The position numbers were made by a program, and so were the translations under genes. Positions 1-4,879 of a stretch of DNA of 8,653 bases are shown here, piece by piece. The stretch's first letter is position 1. Each line of letters starts with the position of its first letter. Under the pieces are notes generated by a model. It did not search any database, was not told the DNA's origin, and saw only the letters and a program-made list of their open reading frames with translations. The stretch is from the NCBI GenBank assembly GCA_026395655.1, contig JAPLYJ010000063.1:1-8653 (forward strand), read 5' to 3'. The stretch comes from Candidatus Parcubacteria bacterium (GTDB taxonomy: Bacteria; Patescibacteriota; Minisyncoccia; UBA6257; JAPLYJ01).

Positions 1-130
1 TATGATATTTGCCTTTAATTGTTATCGGCAATCTATCATATTTGGGTGTCTTTTTATATGATTTAACCAGTATCCGCATGGTGTCATTTTATATGATGTG
101 ATGCGACATCTTTTAATTAAGGCGATTTTT
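1..130. other. Gene-free left edge with a 17-nt direct repeat and a decayed terminator arm
   Basis: No coding region is supported here. Two 17-nt direct repeats, GTGTCTTTTTATATGAT at 46-62 and GTGTCATTTTATATGAT at 81-97, differ at one base and lie 35 nt apart start to start; they could be paired protein-binding sites, but nothing shows this. From about 103 to 130 the sequence matches the terminator found before the genes at 2385 and 3239 (TTTTAATTAAGGCGATTTTTT). Its left arm is altered, so the hairpin is mostly lost. Confidence 0.45.
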
Positions 131-159
131 TGATATAATAAGCCAATAATTAAATTATT
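131..159 (+). promoter_or_regulatory. Extended -10 promoter and AT palindrome of the 166 gene
   Basis: TGATATAAT at 131-139 is an extended -10 box (TG, one base, TATAAT) directly after a T-run; no good -35 is visible, as is usual for extended -10 promoters. The inferred transcription start is about 146, leaving a leader of roughly 20 nt. A perfect odd inverted repeat, AATAATT-A-AATTATT at 145-159, covers the likely start point. Its loop is too small for an RNA hairpin, so it is more likely a DNA site. The same block precedes three other genes in the window. Confidence 0.7.
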
Positions 160-165
160 AAAAAT

Positions 166-843
166 ATGAGCAAAAGTATTAATAATATCGTGGGAATTAT
201 CATAGTTGCTGTTATTTTAATGGGTGGTATTGGTGGATATATGTATTTGAAGAATAAAACACCTGAAATTATTAATGAGAATAAAGAAGAGATAAATTGT
301 GAAAATTTACAGAATCAAAAATTAAGAGATCTTTGTTATAGTAAAATTACTCAAACTGAACAATATTTGTCTATTTGTGACAAAATGCAAGATCAGAATG
401 ATAATTATATTAAAAATCAGTGTTATATAGATGTCGCTACAGCAAAACAAGATTTATCTATTTGCAGTAAAATACAAGACCAAGATCAATATGAAAAAGA
501 TTATTGTTACTATGGTGTCGCTACAGCAAAACAAGATTTATCTATTTGTGACAAAATGCAAAATAAAAATAGAAAAGATGATTGTTATAGAAATATCGCT
601 ACAGCAAAACAAGATTTATCTATTTGTGAAAAAATGCAGTATCTGAGTCAGAAAGATCGTTGTTATTCTAACATCGCCCAAGTAAAACAAGATCCTCTCA
701 TTTGCAACAAAATACAAGAGCAATATGAAAAAGATATTTGTTACAATGGTGTCGCTGCAGTAAAACAAGATTCTTCTATTTGCGATCAAATTCAAGATCA
801 AGATATAAGAAAAAATTGTCCGCGCGAGAACTTTCTCCTATGA
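166..843 (+). CDS. Membrane-anchored protein with 26-29-residue two-cysteine repeats
   Basis: The 225-residue product has an N-terminal hydrophobic anchor (about residues 7-28, ending GGIGGYMYLKNK) and an acidic linker. From Cys57 it has six tandem units of 26-29 residues with the pattern CY-x3-A-x2-KQDLSICDK-I/M-Q-x-Q, two cysteines per unit and 14 cysteines in all. The even cysteine spacing suggests disulfide-stabilised helical repeats outside the cytoplasm, which is inference. No function is recognised; similar repeats occur in CPR and DPANN proteins. The start is supported by alignment with the anchors of the genes at 2385, 3239 and 3929, although residue 4 is Ser rather than Gly. No Shine-Dalgarno sequence is present. 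The stop looks premature: the repeat pattern continues in another frame from 839. Confidence 0.85.
   Translation: MSKSINNIVGIIIVAVILMGGIGGYMYLKNKTPEIINENKEEINCENLQNQKLRDLCYSKITQTEQYLSICDKMQDQNDNYIKNQCYIDVATAKQDLSICSKIQDQDQYEKDYCYYGVATAKQDLSICDKMQNKNRKDDCYRNIATAKQDLSICEKMQYLSQKDRCYSNIAQVKQDPLICNKIQEQYEKDICYNGVAAVKQDSSICDQIQDQDIRKNCPRENFLL
334..816 (+). repeat. Coding tandem repeats, six units of 78-87 bp
   Basis: Six units each begin at a Cys-Tyr pair (residues 57, 86, 114, 140, 166 and 192). The first two are longer (29 and 28 codons) and the last four are exactly 26 codons. The middle units are close to identical in the stretch encoding ATAKQDLSIC, which suggests recent duplication or gene conversion. 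The same unit recurs in the gene at 2385. Confidence 0.85.
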
Positions 844-946
844 TGTCATTACAGAAAAACAAAAATCATCTGTTTATGACAAGATACAATATCTAAAATT
901 AAAAGCTGATTGCTATTCAGAATTGTCTTCAAACAATAGTGAGTAG
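839..946 (+). pseudogene. Frameshifted tail of the 166 gene (seventh repeat unit)
   Basis: Read from 839 the sequence encodes YDVITEKQKSSVYDKIQ, then YLKLKADCYSELSSNNSE and stop TAG at 944-946. This is plainly a further copy of the two-cysteine repeat unit, joined to Cys218 of the upstream gene. About 19 extra nt at 820-838 (CCGCGCGAGAACTTTCTCC, unusually G+C-rich here) shift the frame and cause the stop at 841. The tail has lost one codon and replaced a conserved Cys by Tyr. Its own stop lies 10 nt inside the 97-nt repeat element, so the ancestral gene ended in that element. A sequencing or assembly error is possible but would not explain so long an insertion well. Confidence 0.75.
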
Positions 947-1031
947 CGGGGTAGGGTAAAAACTTGGAATGTAAATCGTTGTATCGTTTCTCCTCTCAAA
1001 TACAATTCTAACATCCTCTACTACGGCACCC
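935..1031 (+). repeat. 97-nt structured intergenic element, copy 1
   Basis: It is identical over all 97 nt to the copy at 3069. In element numbering, nt 5-18 can pair with 79-90 (12 bp, with single-base bulges at 7 and 13) and nt 30-39 with 67-77 (10 bp, one bulge). Homology continues for about 9 nt on the right (CTGGGTAAA). No terminator follows this copy; the next gene has an ordinary promoter instead. The 5' end supplies the stop codon of the frameshifted tail of the 166 gene. Function is unknown. Confidence 0.9.
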
Positions 1032-1069
1032 TGGGTAAATCTATCTTTAAACTGTGTATAACTTTTTAC

Positions 1070-1098
1070 TTTACTCAATAACATATATCATATATAAT
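1070..1098 (+). promoter_or_regulatory. Promoter of the 1143 gene
   Basis: TTTACT at 1070-1075 and a perfect TATAAT at 1093-1098 are separated by 17 nt. The inferred start is about 1105, giving a leader of roughly 38 nt. This promoter differs from the extended -10 type used by the neighbouring genes. Confidence 0.6.
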
Positions 1099-1142
1099 AG
1101 TAACGATGGTCGATGAAAAAAATCATTAAATATAAATAAAAT

Positions 1143-2057
1143 ATGTCACCAAAATTTAAAGAAATCTTACCATATATTGGTTTAAGCGTAATAATTGTTT
1201 TTTCCTTAGTAGTAATGGGTTCTTCAATCATTAATGTAAATCCAAGTACACAGACGTGGAATGGATGGAATTGCAATCAAACCACGTGGAAATGTTCTAG
1301 ATCTTTGTTCGGCACTTTTCCCACTCAATCAAATTGTCAATTTAATTGTCATCCAACAACATATTATTGCGTGGGTATGACAGGTCTATGCCAAGTGGAA
1401 CAAGCTGGGCTTGGTCCTTATACCGACTTGTCAACATGCAATGATAATTGTATACAAAACCCAGCAAGGTATTGGTGTGATACTATGTCAGGACAATGTT
1501 ATGTAAATTACACCAGCGAAGAACTTGGTTTCCCAACATATTCCACTTCACAGAGCTGTGAAAGTGCTTGCGGGCAATCTTCAACCTGTAACAGTGCAAC
1601 AGGTGGTTCTTGCACAAATCCAGGAGATTGTTCAAATCCAGCATCAGAACGATATGAATGTAAAGCCAATTTAGTATGTTGCAAAGATGTAGCAAAATGT
1701 GAATCACAATCAGATAATAACTCATATGGTTTCTGTTGGCCTAATTCAAACTGCGCTATATCATTAGGGCAATATGATTGTGTGGGGAATAGTACTTGTT
1801 GCACAAAGATAATAACCCCTACAGATACTTGCGCCTCAAAAAAAGGTACTTGTAAAGATAGTTGGCTTTGTAGTCCATTAGGAGACTGGGGAGAATTAGA
1901 TTGTGTAGGTAGTACTAAAACATGTTGCAAAAATCCAAATCCTACAACATGCGCTTCTTTTAAATGGGGAAAATGTGTAGATTATCGTGCTAAATGCCCA
2001 GTATACTATGGAATGTGCAACGCTTCTGGAAGCCAGATATGTTGCGGTTTTCCGTAA
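1143..2057 (+). CDS. Membrane-anchored cysteine-rich protein with four-Cys repeats and four beta-defensin-like six-Cys modules
   Basis: The product has 304 residues. One hydrophobic segment (about 10-32) should anchor it with the rest outside. Residues 38-143 hold three units of about 33 residues with four cysteines each (W/Y-x-C, C, then C-x3-C), the same type as in the minus-strand gene at 7349. Residues 149-301 hold four modules of six cysteines ending in CC (149-180, 186-220, 230-262, 270-301). The third reads C-x4-G-x-C-x5-C-x10-C-x6-CC, which fits the beta-defensin cysteine spacing. Whether the fold is shared is unknown; short cysteine patterns can converge. The even number of cysteines per module fits disulfides formed outside the cytoplasm. 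The gene lies between element copies 1 and 2 and lacks the shared anchor of its neighbours. Confidence 0.85.
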   Translation: MSPKFKEILPYIGLSVIIVFSLVVMGSSIINVNPSTQTWNGWNCNQTTWKCSRSLFGTFPTQSNCQFNCHPTTYYCVGMTGLCQVEQAGLGPYTDLSTCNDNCIQNPARYWCDTMSGQCYVNYTSEELGFPTYSTSQSCESACGQSSTCNSATGGSCTNPGDCSNPASERYECKANLVCCKDVAKCESQSDNNSYGFCWPNSNCAISLGQYDCVGNSTCCTKIITPTDTCASKKGTCKDSWLCSPLGDWGELDCVGSTKTCCKNPNPTTCASFKWGKCVDYRAKCPVYYGMCNASGSQICCGFP

Positions 2058-2070
2058 TTTGTAAAAATAT

Positions 2071-2088
2071 TGTTATAATATTATAACA
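2071..2088. repeat. Perfect 18-bp palindrome downstream of the 1143 gene
   Basis: TGTTATAATATTATAACA is its own reverse complement and begins 14 nt after the stop. It could be a weak hairpin at the mRNA end or a protein-binding site. It also contains a TATAAT, but no gene starts close enough to use it. Confidence 0.5.
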
Positions 2089-2094
2089 AATCTT

Positions 2095-2124
2095 AAAAAC
2101 AGCTGATTCTAGGGCTGTTTTTAA
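2095..2124 (+). terminator. Intrinsic terminator of the 1143 gene
   Basis: AAAAACAGC at 2095-2103 pairs with GCTGTTTTT at 2114-2122 across a 10-nt loop. The T-run is part of the right arm. The hairpin lies about 40 nt after the stop codon. Confidence 0.75.
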
Positions 2125-2140
2125 ATACAATAAATGCAGT

Positions 2141-2197
2141 TTGGTACATATATTATTTTCAGTTTCTATAATTTTGGTTCTAACATCGTCTATAACG
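2141..2197 (+). repeat. Probable decayed copy of the 97-nt element
   Basis: TTCTAACATCGTCTATAACG at 2178-2197 matches the 3' part of the element at 17 of 20 positions. Upstream, TTGG (2141) and GTTTCT (2162) occur in the right order and at nearly the right distances (17 against 18 nt, then 10 against 14 nt). The 5' stem half is not recognisable. An intact copy begins 20 nt later, so this looks like the remains of a tandem pair. Confidence 0.5.
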
Positions 2198-2217
2198 TTC
2201 AGGGGTATTAATCAAAC

Positions 2218-2314
2218 AATAGTGAGTAGCGGGGTAGGGTAAAAACTTGGGATGTAAATCGTTGTATCATTTCTTTTCTCAAAAACAATTCTAACATCCT
2301 CTACTACGGCACCC
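2218..2314 (+). repeat. 97-nt structured intergenic element, copy 2
   Basis: It has the same length as copy 1 with five substitutions. One of them, A to G at element nt 34, lies in the inner stem and turns an A-U pair into G-U. Three fall in the apical loop (52, 58, 59), and one opens the pair closing that loop (67). Homology continues rightward without a break through CTGGGTA into the terminator and promoter of the gene at 2385. Homology to copy 4 extends leftward through ATTAATCAAAC. Confidence 0.9.
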
Positions 2315-2320
2315 TGGGTA

Positions 2321-2350
2321 AAATCACCTTTTAATTAAGGTGATTTTTTG
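2321..2350 (+). terminator. Intrinsic terminator between element copy 2 and the 2385 promoter
   Basis: AAATCACCTT at 2321-2330 pairs perfectly with AAGGTGATTT at 2337-2346 around a TTAATT loop, and a T-run follows. The homologous hairpin at 3175 has a G-C pair where this one has A-T (CACC/GGTG against CGCC/GGCG), a compensatory change that supports the stem. It would end transcripts running through the element. The T-run abuts the TG of the next promoter. Confidence 0.8.
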
Positions 2351-2377
2351 ATATAATAAAAACAATAATTAAATTAT
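2349..2377 (+). promoter_or_regulatory. Extended -10 promoter and AT palindrome of the 2385 gene
   Basis: TGATATAAT at 2349-2357 is followed by AATAATT-A-AATTATT at 2364-2378. The distance from the -10 to the ATG is one nt longer than at the 166 gene and the same as at the 3239 and 3929 genes. Confidence 0.7.
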
Positions 2378-2384
2378 TAAAAAT

Positions 2385-2978
2385 ATGAATAAAGGTATTA
2401 GTAATATCGTAGGTCTCATTATAGTTGCTGTTATCTTAATAGGTGGTATTGGTGGATATATGTATTTGAAAAATAAATCATTTAAAATTTTTGGTGGAAA
2501 TAGAGAAGAGATAAATTGTGAAAATATGCCAGGGCAAGAGACGACAACAAAAGATGTTTGTTATTCTATGGTCTCTCATGCTAAACAAGATTTGTTTGCC
2601 TGTGATAAAATACAAGATCAGAATACGAAGGATGAATGTTATTCGAATATTGCTAACGTTAAAAAAGATTTGTCCATTTGTGATAAGCTACAGCGTCAAG
2701 AGAAAAAATATAGTTGCTATTTTTATATCGCTACTGCTAAAAAAGATTTATCTATTTGCGATAAAATACAGAATCAAGAAATACAAAACGAATGCTATTC
2801 GCAGATTGCTTCTGCTAAACAAGATTTGTCTATCTGCGACAAAATACAGGATCAAAGGACTAAAGATGGATGTTATTCGAATATCGCTTTTACTAAAAAA
2901 GATTTATCCATTTGTGACAAAATACAGGATCAAGAAATGAAAGATGTATGCTATAAACTCCAACCATCAATGCCTTGA
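2385..2978 (+). CDS. Membrane-anchored protein with five 26-residue two-cysteine repeats
   Basis: The 197-residue product is a paralogue of the 166 gene product. Its N-terminal anchor is MNKGISNIVGLIIVAVILIG followed by GIGGYMYLKNK. A linker with one Cys (Cys45) leads to five units of exactly 26 residues from Cys59 (pattern CYSxIAxxKKDLSICDKIQDQxxKDx), ending CYKLQPSMP. Each unit holds two cysteines, 14 residues apart and 12 to the next, compatible with a helical disulfide-linked rod outside the cell; this is inference. No enzymatic motif is visible. The start follows from the shared anchor and upstream block, and no Shine-Dalgarno sequence is present. Unlike the 166 gene, the repeat frame is intact to the end. 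Confidence 0.87.
   Translation: MNKGISNIVGLIIVAVILIGGIGGYMYLKNKSFKIFGGNREEINCENMPGQETTTKDVCYSMVSHAKQDLFACDKIQDQNTKDECYSNIANVKKDLSICDKLQRQEKKYSCYFYIATAKKDLSICDKIQNQEIQNECYSQIASAKQDLSICDKIQDQRTKDGCYSNIAFTKKDLSICDKIQDQEMKDVCYKLQPSMP
2559..2948 (+). repeat. Coding tandem repeat, five units of exactly 78 bp
   Basis: Five consecutive 26-codon units start at the Cys-Tyr codons. Unit length never varies, in contrast to the mixed lengths in the 166 gene. Units 4 and 5 are the most alike at both DNA and protein level. Confidence 0.85.
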
Positions 2979-3068
2979 TTGGGAAAATGGTTAATAATAG
3001 TAACTTACGAGCAAATTAAAAGTGTCATTTTACAAAGAACTCTCAATACAAAAGTTTTATCTTTAAGT

Positions 3069-3165
3069 AATAGTGAGTAGCGGGGTAGGGTAAAAACTTG
3101 GAATGTAAATCGTTGTATCGTTTCTCCTCTCAAATACAATTCTAACATCCTCTACTACGGCACCC
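3069..3165 (+). repeat. 97-nt structured intergenic element, copy 3
   Basis: It is identical to copy 1 across 97 nt. The right flank differs by two extra C residues, giving CACCC-CCCT-GGGTG, which can form a small hairpin of its own. A terminator and the promoter of the 3239 gene follow directly. The preceding 90 nt after the 2385 gene (2979-3068) show no gene or structure. Confidence 0.9.
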
Positions 3166-3174
3166 CCCTGGGTG

Positions 3175-3203
3175 AAATCGCCTTTTTATTAAGGCGATTT
3201 TTT
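3175..3203 (+). terminator. Intrinsic terminator between element copy 3 and the 3239 promoter
   Basis: AAATCGCCTT at 3175-3184 pairs with AAGGCGATTT at 3191-3200 around TTTATT, followed by a T-run. It is homologous to the hairpin at 2321, with one compensatory base-pair change. Confidence 0.8.
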
Positions 3204-3231
3204 GATATAATAAAAATAATAATTAAATTAT
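3203..3231 (+). promoter_or_regulatory. Extended -10 promoter of the 3239 gene
   Basis: TGATATAAT at 3203-3211 directly follows the terminator T-run. The downstream palindrome is AATAATT-A-AATTATC, with one mismatch at its end, and the same variant precedes the 3929 gene. The leader is about 20 nt. Confidence 0.7.
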
Positions 3232-3238
3232 CAATAAT

Positions 3239-3895
3239 ATGAATAAAGGTATTAGTAATATAAGCGCCATCATAGTCGCTGTCATTCTAATGAGTGGTAT
3301 CGGTGGATATATGTATTTTAAAAACAAGAATGGTTTCGGTATTATTTCACCGATTCCTAATCCTATAGTAGAGAAATCAAATCAATTCATGATTTCTAAG
3401 GTTGGAAAAGATTTTTTTAATAAATATATATCTTTAGATTATTCAGAGAGTAAATACTCTGAAGCGGATAAATTTTGTATAGACAATCCCAATTCTTGTA
3501 GCACTATTTTCCAAAAACCTTATTATTTTATGGTTTATTTATTCAAAATAACTGGGAAGCCTTATATAAATGAATCAATATCTTTAAATATAGATACTAA
3601 TGGTAACGTAATTGATGAAGCGGATATAGCCATTTCAGATTGTATAAATAATCCAATAGAGTGTGAGTTTCCAATAGATGCAAGACAAGCAATTGAGATT
3701 GCAAAAACGGCTGGATTGGAACAAGGAATTAAAGAATGGGAAACGAGTTTCCATTGGTTTGCGGGAGATTTAAAAACATTCGTATGGACGGTTCAGAATT
3801 CATCATCTGAATATAATGGCAGAACCGTAGTCATTGATGCTAACTCTGGGAAAGTATATCAAATTTCTGGTTACACAATTCTGCCCTCTTTTTGA
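3239..3895 (+). CDS. Membrane-anchored PepSY-like domain protein
   Basis: The 218-residue product begins with the shared anchor (MNKGISNI...GIGGYMYFKNK), one residue shorter than its paralogues. The rest is unrelated to them. Residues 147-212 resemble a PepSY-type domain: an alanine-rich helix (DARQAIEIAKTAGL), then strands ending VVIDANSGKVYQIS. Residues 97-125 (ending LNIDTNGNVIDE) may be a first, weaker copy. Two CI-D/N-NP-x2-C motifs at 80-87 and 135-142 each place two cysteines seven apart, suggesting two small disulfide loops. PepSY domains often occur in secreted proteins and inhibitor propeptides, but no partner is visible here. Its stop TGA (3893-3895) is also the TG of the next gene's extended -10 box. 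Confidence 0.8.
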   Translation: MNKGISNISAIIVAVILMSGIGGYMYFKNKNGFGIISPIPNPIVEKSNQFMISKVGKDFFNKYISLDYSESKYSEADKFCIDNPNSCSTIFQKPYYFMVYLFKITGKPYINESISLNIDTNGNVIDEADIAISDCINNPIECEFPIDARQAIEIAKTAGLEQGIKEWETSFHWFAGDLKTFVWTVQNSSSEYNGRTVVIDANSGKVYQISGYTILPSF

Positions 3896-3921
3896 TATAA
3901 TAAAAATAATAATTAAATTAT
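3893..3921 (+). promoter_or_regulatory. Extended -10 promoter of the 3929 gene, overlapping the 3239 stop codon
   Basis: TGATATAAT at 3893-3901 begins with the TGA stop of the upstream gene. From the T-run before it to codon 6 of the next gene, roughly 57 nt are identical to the block before the 3239 gene. The terminator hairpin and 97-nt element that precede other copies are missing, so some readthrough from the upstream gene is likely. Confidence 0.7.
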
Positions 3922-3928
3922 CAATAAT

Positions 3929-4408
3929 ATGAATAAAGGTATTAGCAATGTCTTGGGTGCCATTATACTCGCCATTATTTTAATGGGTGGTATTGGCGGA
4001 TATATGTATTTGAAAAACAAATCACCTGATATTAAAAATATAAATAATTGTAATTCTGACTCTGATTGCGTAATTGTTTCTGAAGGTTTTTGTGGGGGTG
4101 AAGCAGCAATTAACAAAGATCATCTTGATACTTGGAATAAGTATTTAGAATATGAAAGGATTAAACATCAAGATAATATTATGTGCGACCCTAAATTTCC
4201 ATCATCCTTAAGTGATTATGAAGCAAAATGTATCAATAATAAATGCGTTGCAATACAAATACAGAATCACTATCCCGCAGGTGATAAATGCCAGATTGAT
4301 TCTGATTGTATTTGCACATTAAGTTGCCCTGATTGTTGCGGAAAAGTTGGACAATGTTGGAAGTGTATTGAAAATAAATGTGAAATAAAGTTTTGTGATT
4401 TTCAATAA
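3929..4408 (+). CDS. Small membrane-anchored cysteine-rich protein
   Basis: The 159-residue product has the shared anchor (MNKGISNVLGAIILAIILMG followed by GIGGYMYLKNK) and a cysteine-rich outer part. Two segments each begin with C-x2-DSDC (residues 41-47 and 121-127). The first continues with FCGG, a long spacer and CINNKC; the second with a dense C-x2-CC / C-x2-C cluster (133-156). The C-x2-DSDC start is a motif I associate with small secreted cysteine-rich proteins of many bacteria, without a defined function. Disulfide bonding or metal binding are both possible. The start is fixed by the shared leader and anchor. The gene sits 33 nt after its neighbour with its own promoter. Confidence 0.8.
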   Translation: MNKGISNVLGAIILAIILMGGIGGYMYLKNKSPDIKNINNCNSDSDCVIVSEGFCGGEAAINKDHLDTWNKYLEYERIKHQDNIMCDPKFPSSLSDYEAKCINNKCVAIQIQNHYPAGDKCQIDSDCICTLSCPDCCGKVGQCWKCIENKCEIKFCDFQ

Positions 4409-4522
4409 AATGTTTGAGTTTTAACTTTACTCATTTGTTAGAGTTTGTTGCCACATTGTTTCTCCGTTAATGATTCGAGATTAATCAAGTTTACATTATT
4501 TAATTAGAAAAATTAATCAAAC
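4409..4522. other. Intergenic stretch after the 3929 gene
   Basis: There is no gene and no convincing terminator. A short inverted repeat TGAGT/ACTCA at about 4414-4432 is too weak to call. The last 12 nt (ATTAATCAAACA) match the left flank of element copy 2. Confidence 0.4.
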
Positions 4523-4619
4523 AATAGTGAGTAACGGGGTAGGGTAAAAACTTGGAATGTAAATCGTTGTATCATTTATTCTCTCAAAAATAATTCTAAC
4601 ATCCTCTACTACGGCACCC
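4523..4619 (+). repeat. 97-nt structured intergenic element, copy 4
   Basis: This last and most divergent copy has six substitutions against copy 1 and no indel. At element nt 69 a C-to-T change turns an inner-stem G-C pair into G-U. At nt 12 a G-to-A change opens one outer-stem pair, and at nt 67 the pair closing the loop is lost. The right-hand homology stops at CACCC: the CTGGGT flank, terminator and shared promoter seen after copies 2 and 3 are absent. It marks the end of the anchored-protein array. Confidence 0.9.
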
Positions 4620-4662
4620 CATAAATACGACTATCTAATATAAAGATAATTTATTATTCTCC

Positions 4663-4687
4663 GTGTCAAATCATTTAACCATGACAC
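4663..4687. repeat. Short inverted repeat upstream of the SWIM gene
   Basis: GTGTCA at 4663-4668 and TGACAC at 4682-4687 are separated by 13 nt. It may be a binding site near the putative promoter at 4715, but the evidence is thin. Confidence 0.3.
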
Positions 4688-4714
4688 CGTAATTGTATCT
4701 TCTTAGCATGTTTT

Positions 4715-4743
4715 TTGACATTGTAAAAGGAAAAAGATTATAC
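4715..4743 (+). promoter_or_regulatory. Possible promoter of the SWIM gene
   Basis: A perfect TTGACA (4715-4720) stands 17 nt before TTATAC (4738-4743), a weak -10. If used, the transcript has a leader of about 130 nt that includes the hairpin at 4842-4869. Confidence 0.4.
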
Positions 4744-4841
4744 CCCTGCCTGAATATACAAAAATAAACAAATTGTCTGTAACCAATGCCACTCACTAAT
4801 AAAATATTCCAGCTTTTGGAGAAAAATGTGTCTGCAAAATC

Positions 4842-4869
4842 AACGAGGAATTTATTTATAACCCTCGTT
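4842..4869 (+). promoter_or_regulatory. Hairpin just before the SWIM start codon
   Basis: AACGAGG at 4842-4848 pairs with CCTCGTT at 4863-4869 across 14 nt, ending 10 nt before the ATG. It could reduce ribosome access or be a DNA operator. On the plus strand it is followed by A rather than T, so it is not a plus-strand terminator. Confidence 0.45.
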
Positions 4870-4879
4870 AAAAAAATAT

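Noticed and set aside
431..801. Overlapping ORFs inside the 166 gene in other frames
   Set aside because: They arise from the tandem repeat being open in other frames; they have low-complexity lysine- and isoleucine-rich translations and no promoters of their own.
941..966. G-quadruplex in the G-rich 5' part of the element
   Set aside because: GGGG and GGG are followed only by GG, giving too few long G-runs, and the same bases are used by the outer stem.
1106..1129. Leader peptide MVDEKNH before the 1143 gene
   Set aside because: Seven codons without any conserved or regulatory context; no more than chance.
1483..1930. Two minus-strand ORFs inside the 1143 gene
   Set aside because: They are shadows of the cysteine-rich plus-strand gene, whose domains, anchor and promoter are convincing.
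4450..4485. Another decayed copy of the 97-nt element (GTTTCTCC near 4459)
   Set aside because: Only one 8-nt match and ATTC at a wrong distance; not above what chance gives in this composition.
935..4619. The four 97-nt elements as classical integron attC sites
   Set aside because: Cassette-like layout and bulged stems fit, but there are no RYYYAAC/GTTRRRY end boxes around the folded element and no integrase in the window.
935..4619. The elements as a CRISPR array or MITE
   Set aside because: Spacing of 0.85-1.45 kb with genes in between excludes CRISPR. Perfect terminal inverted repeats and target duplications are missing, so a MITE is not supported.
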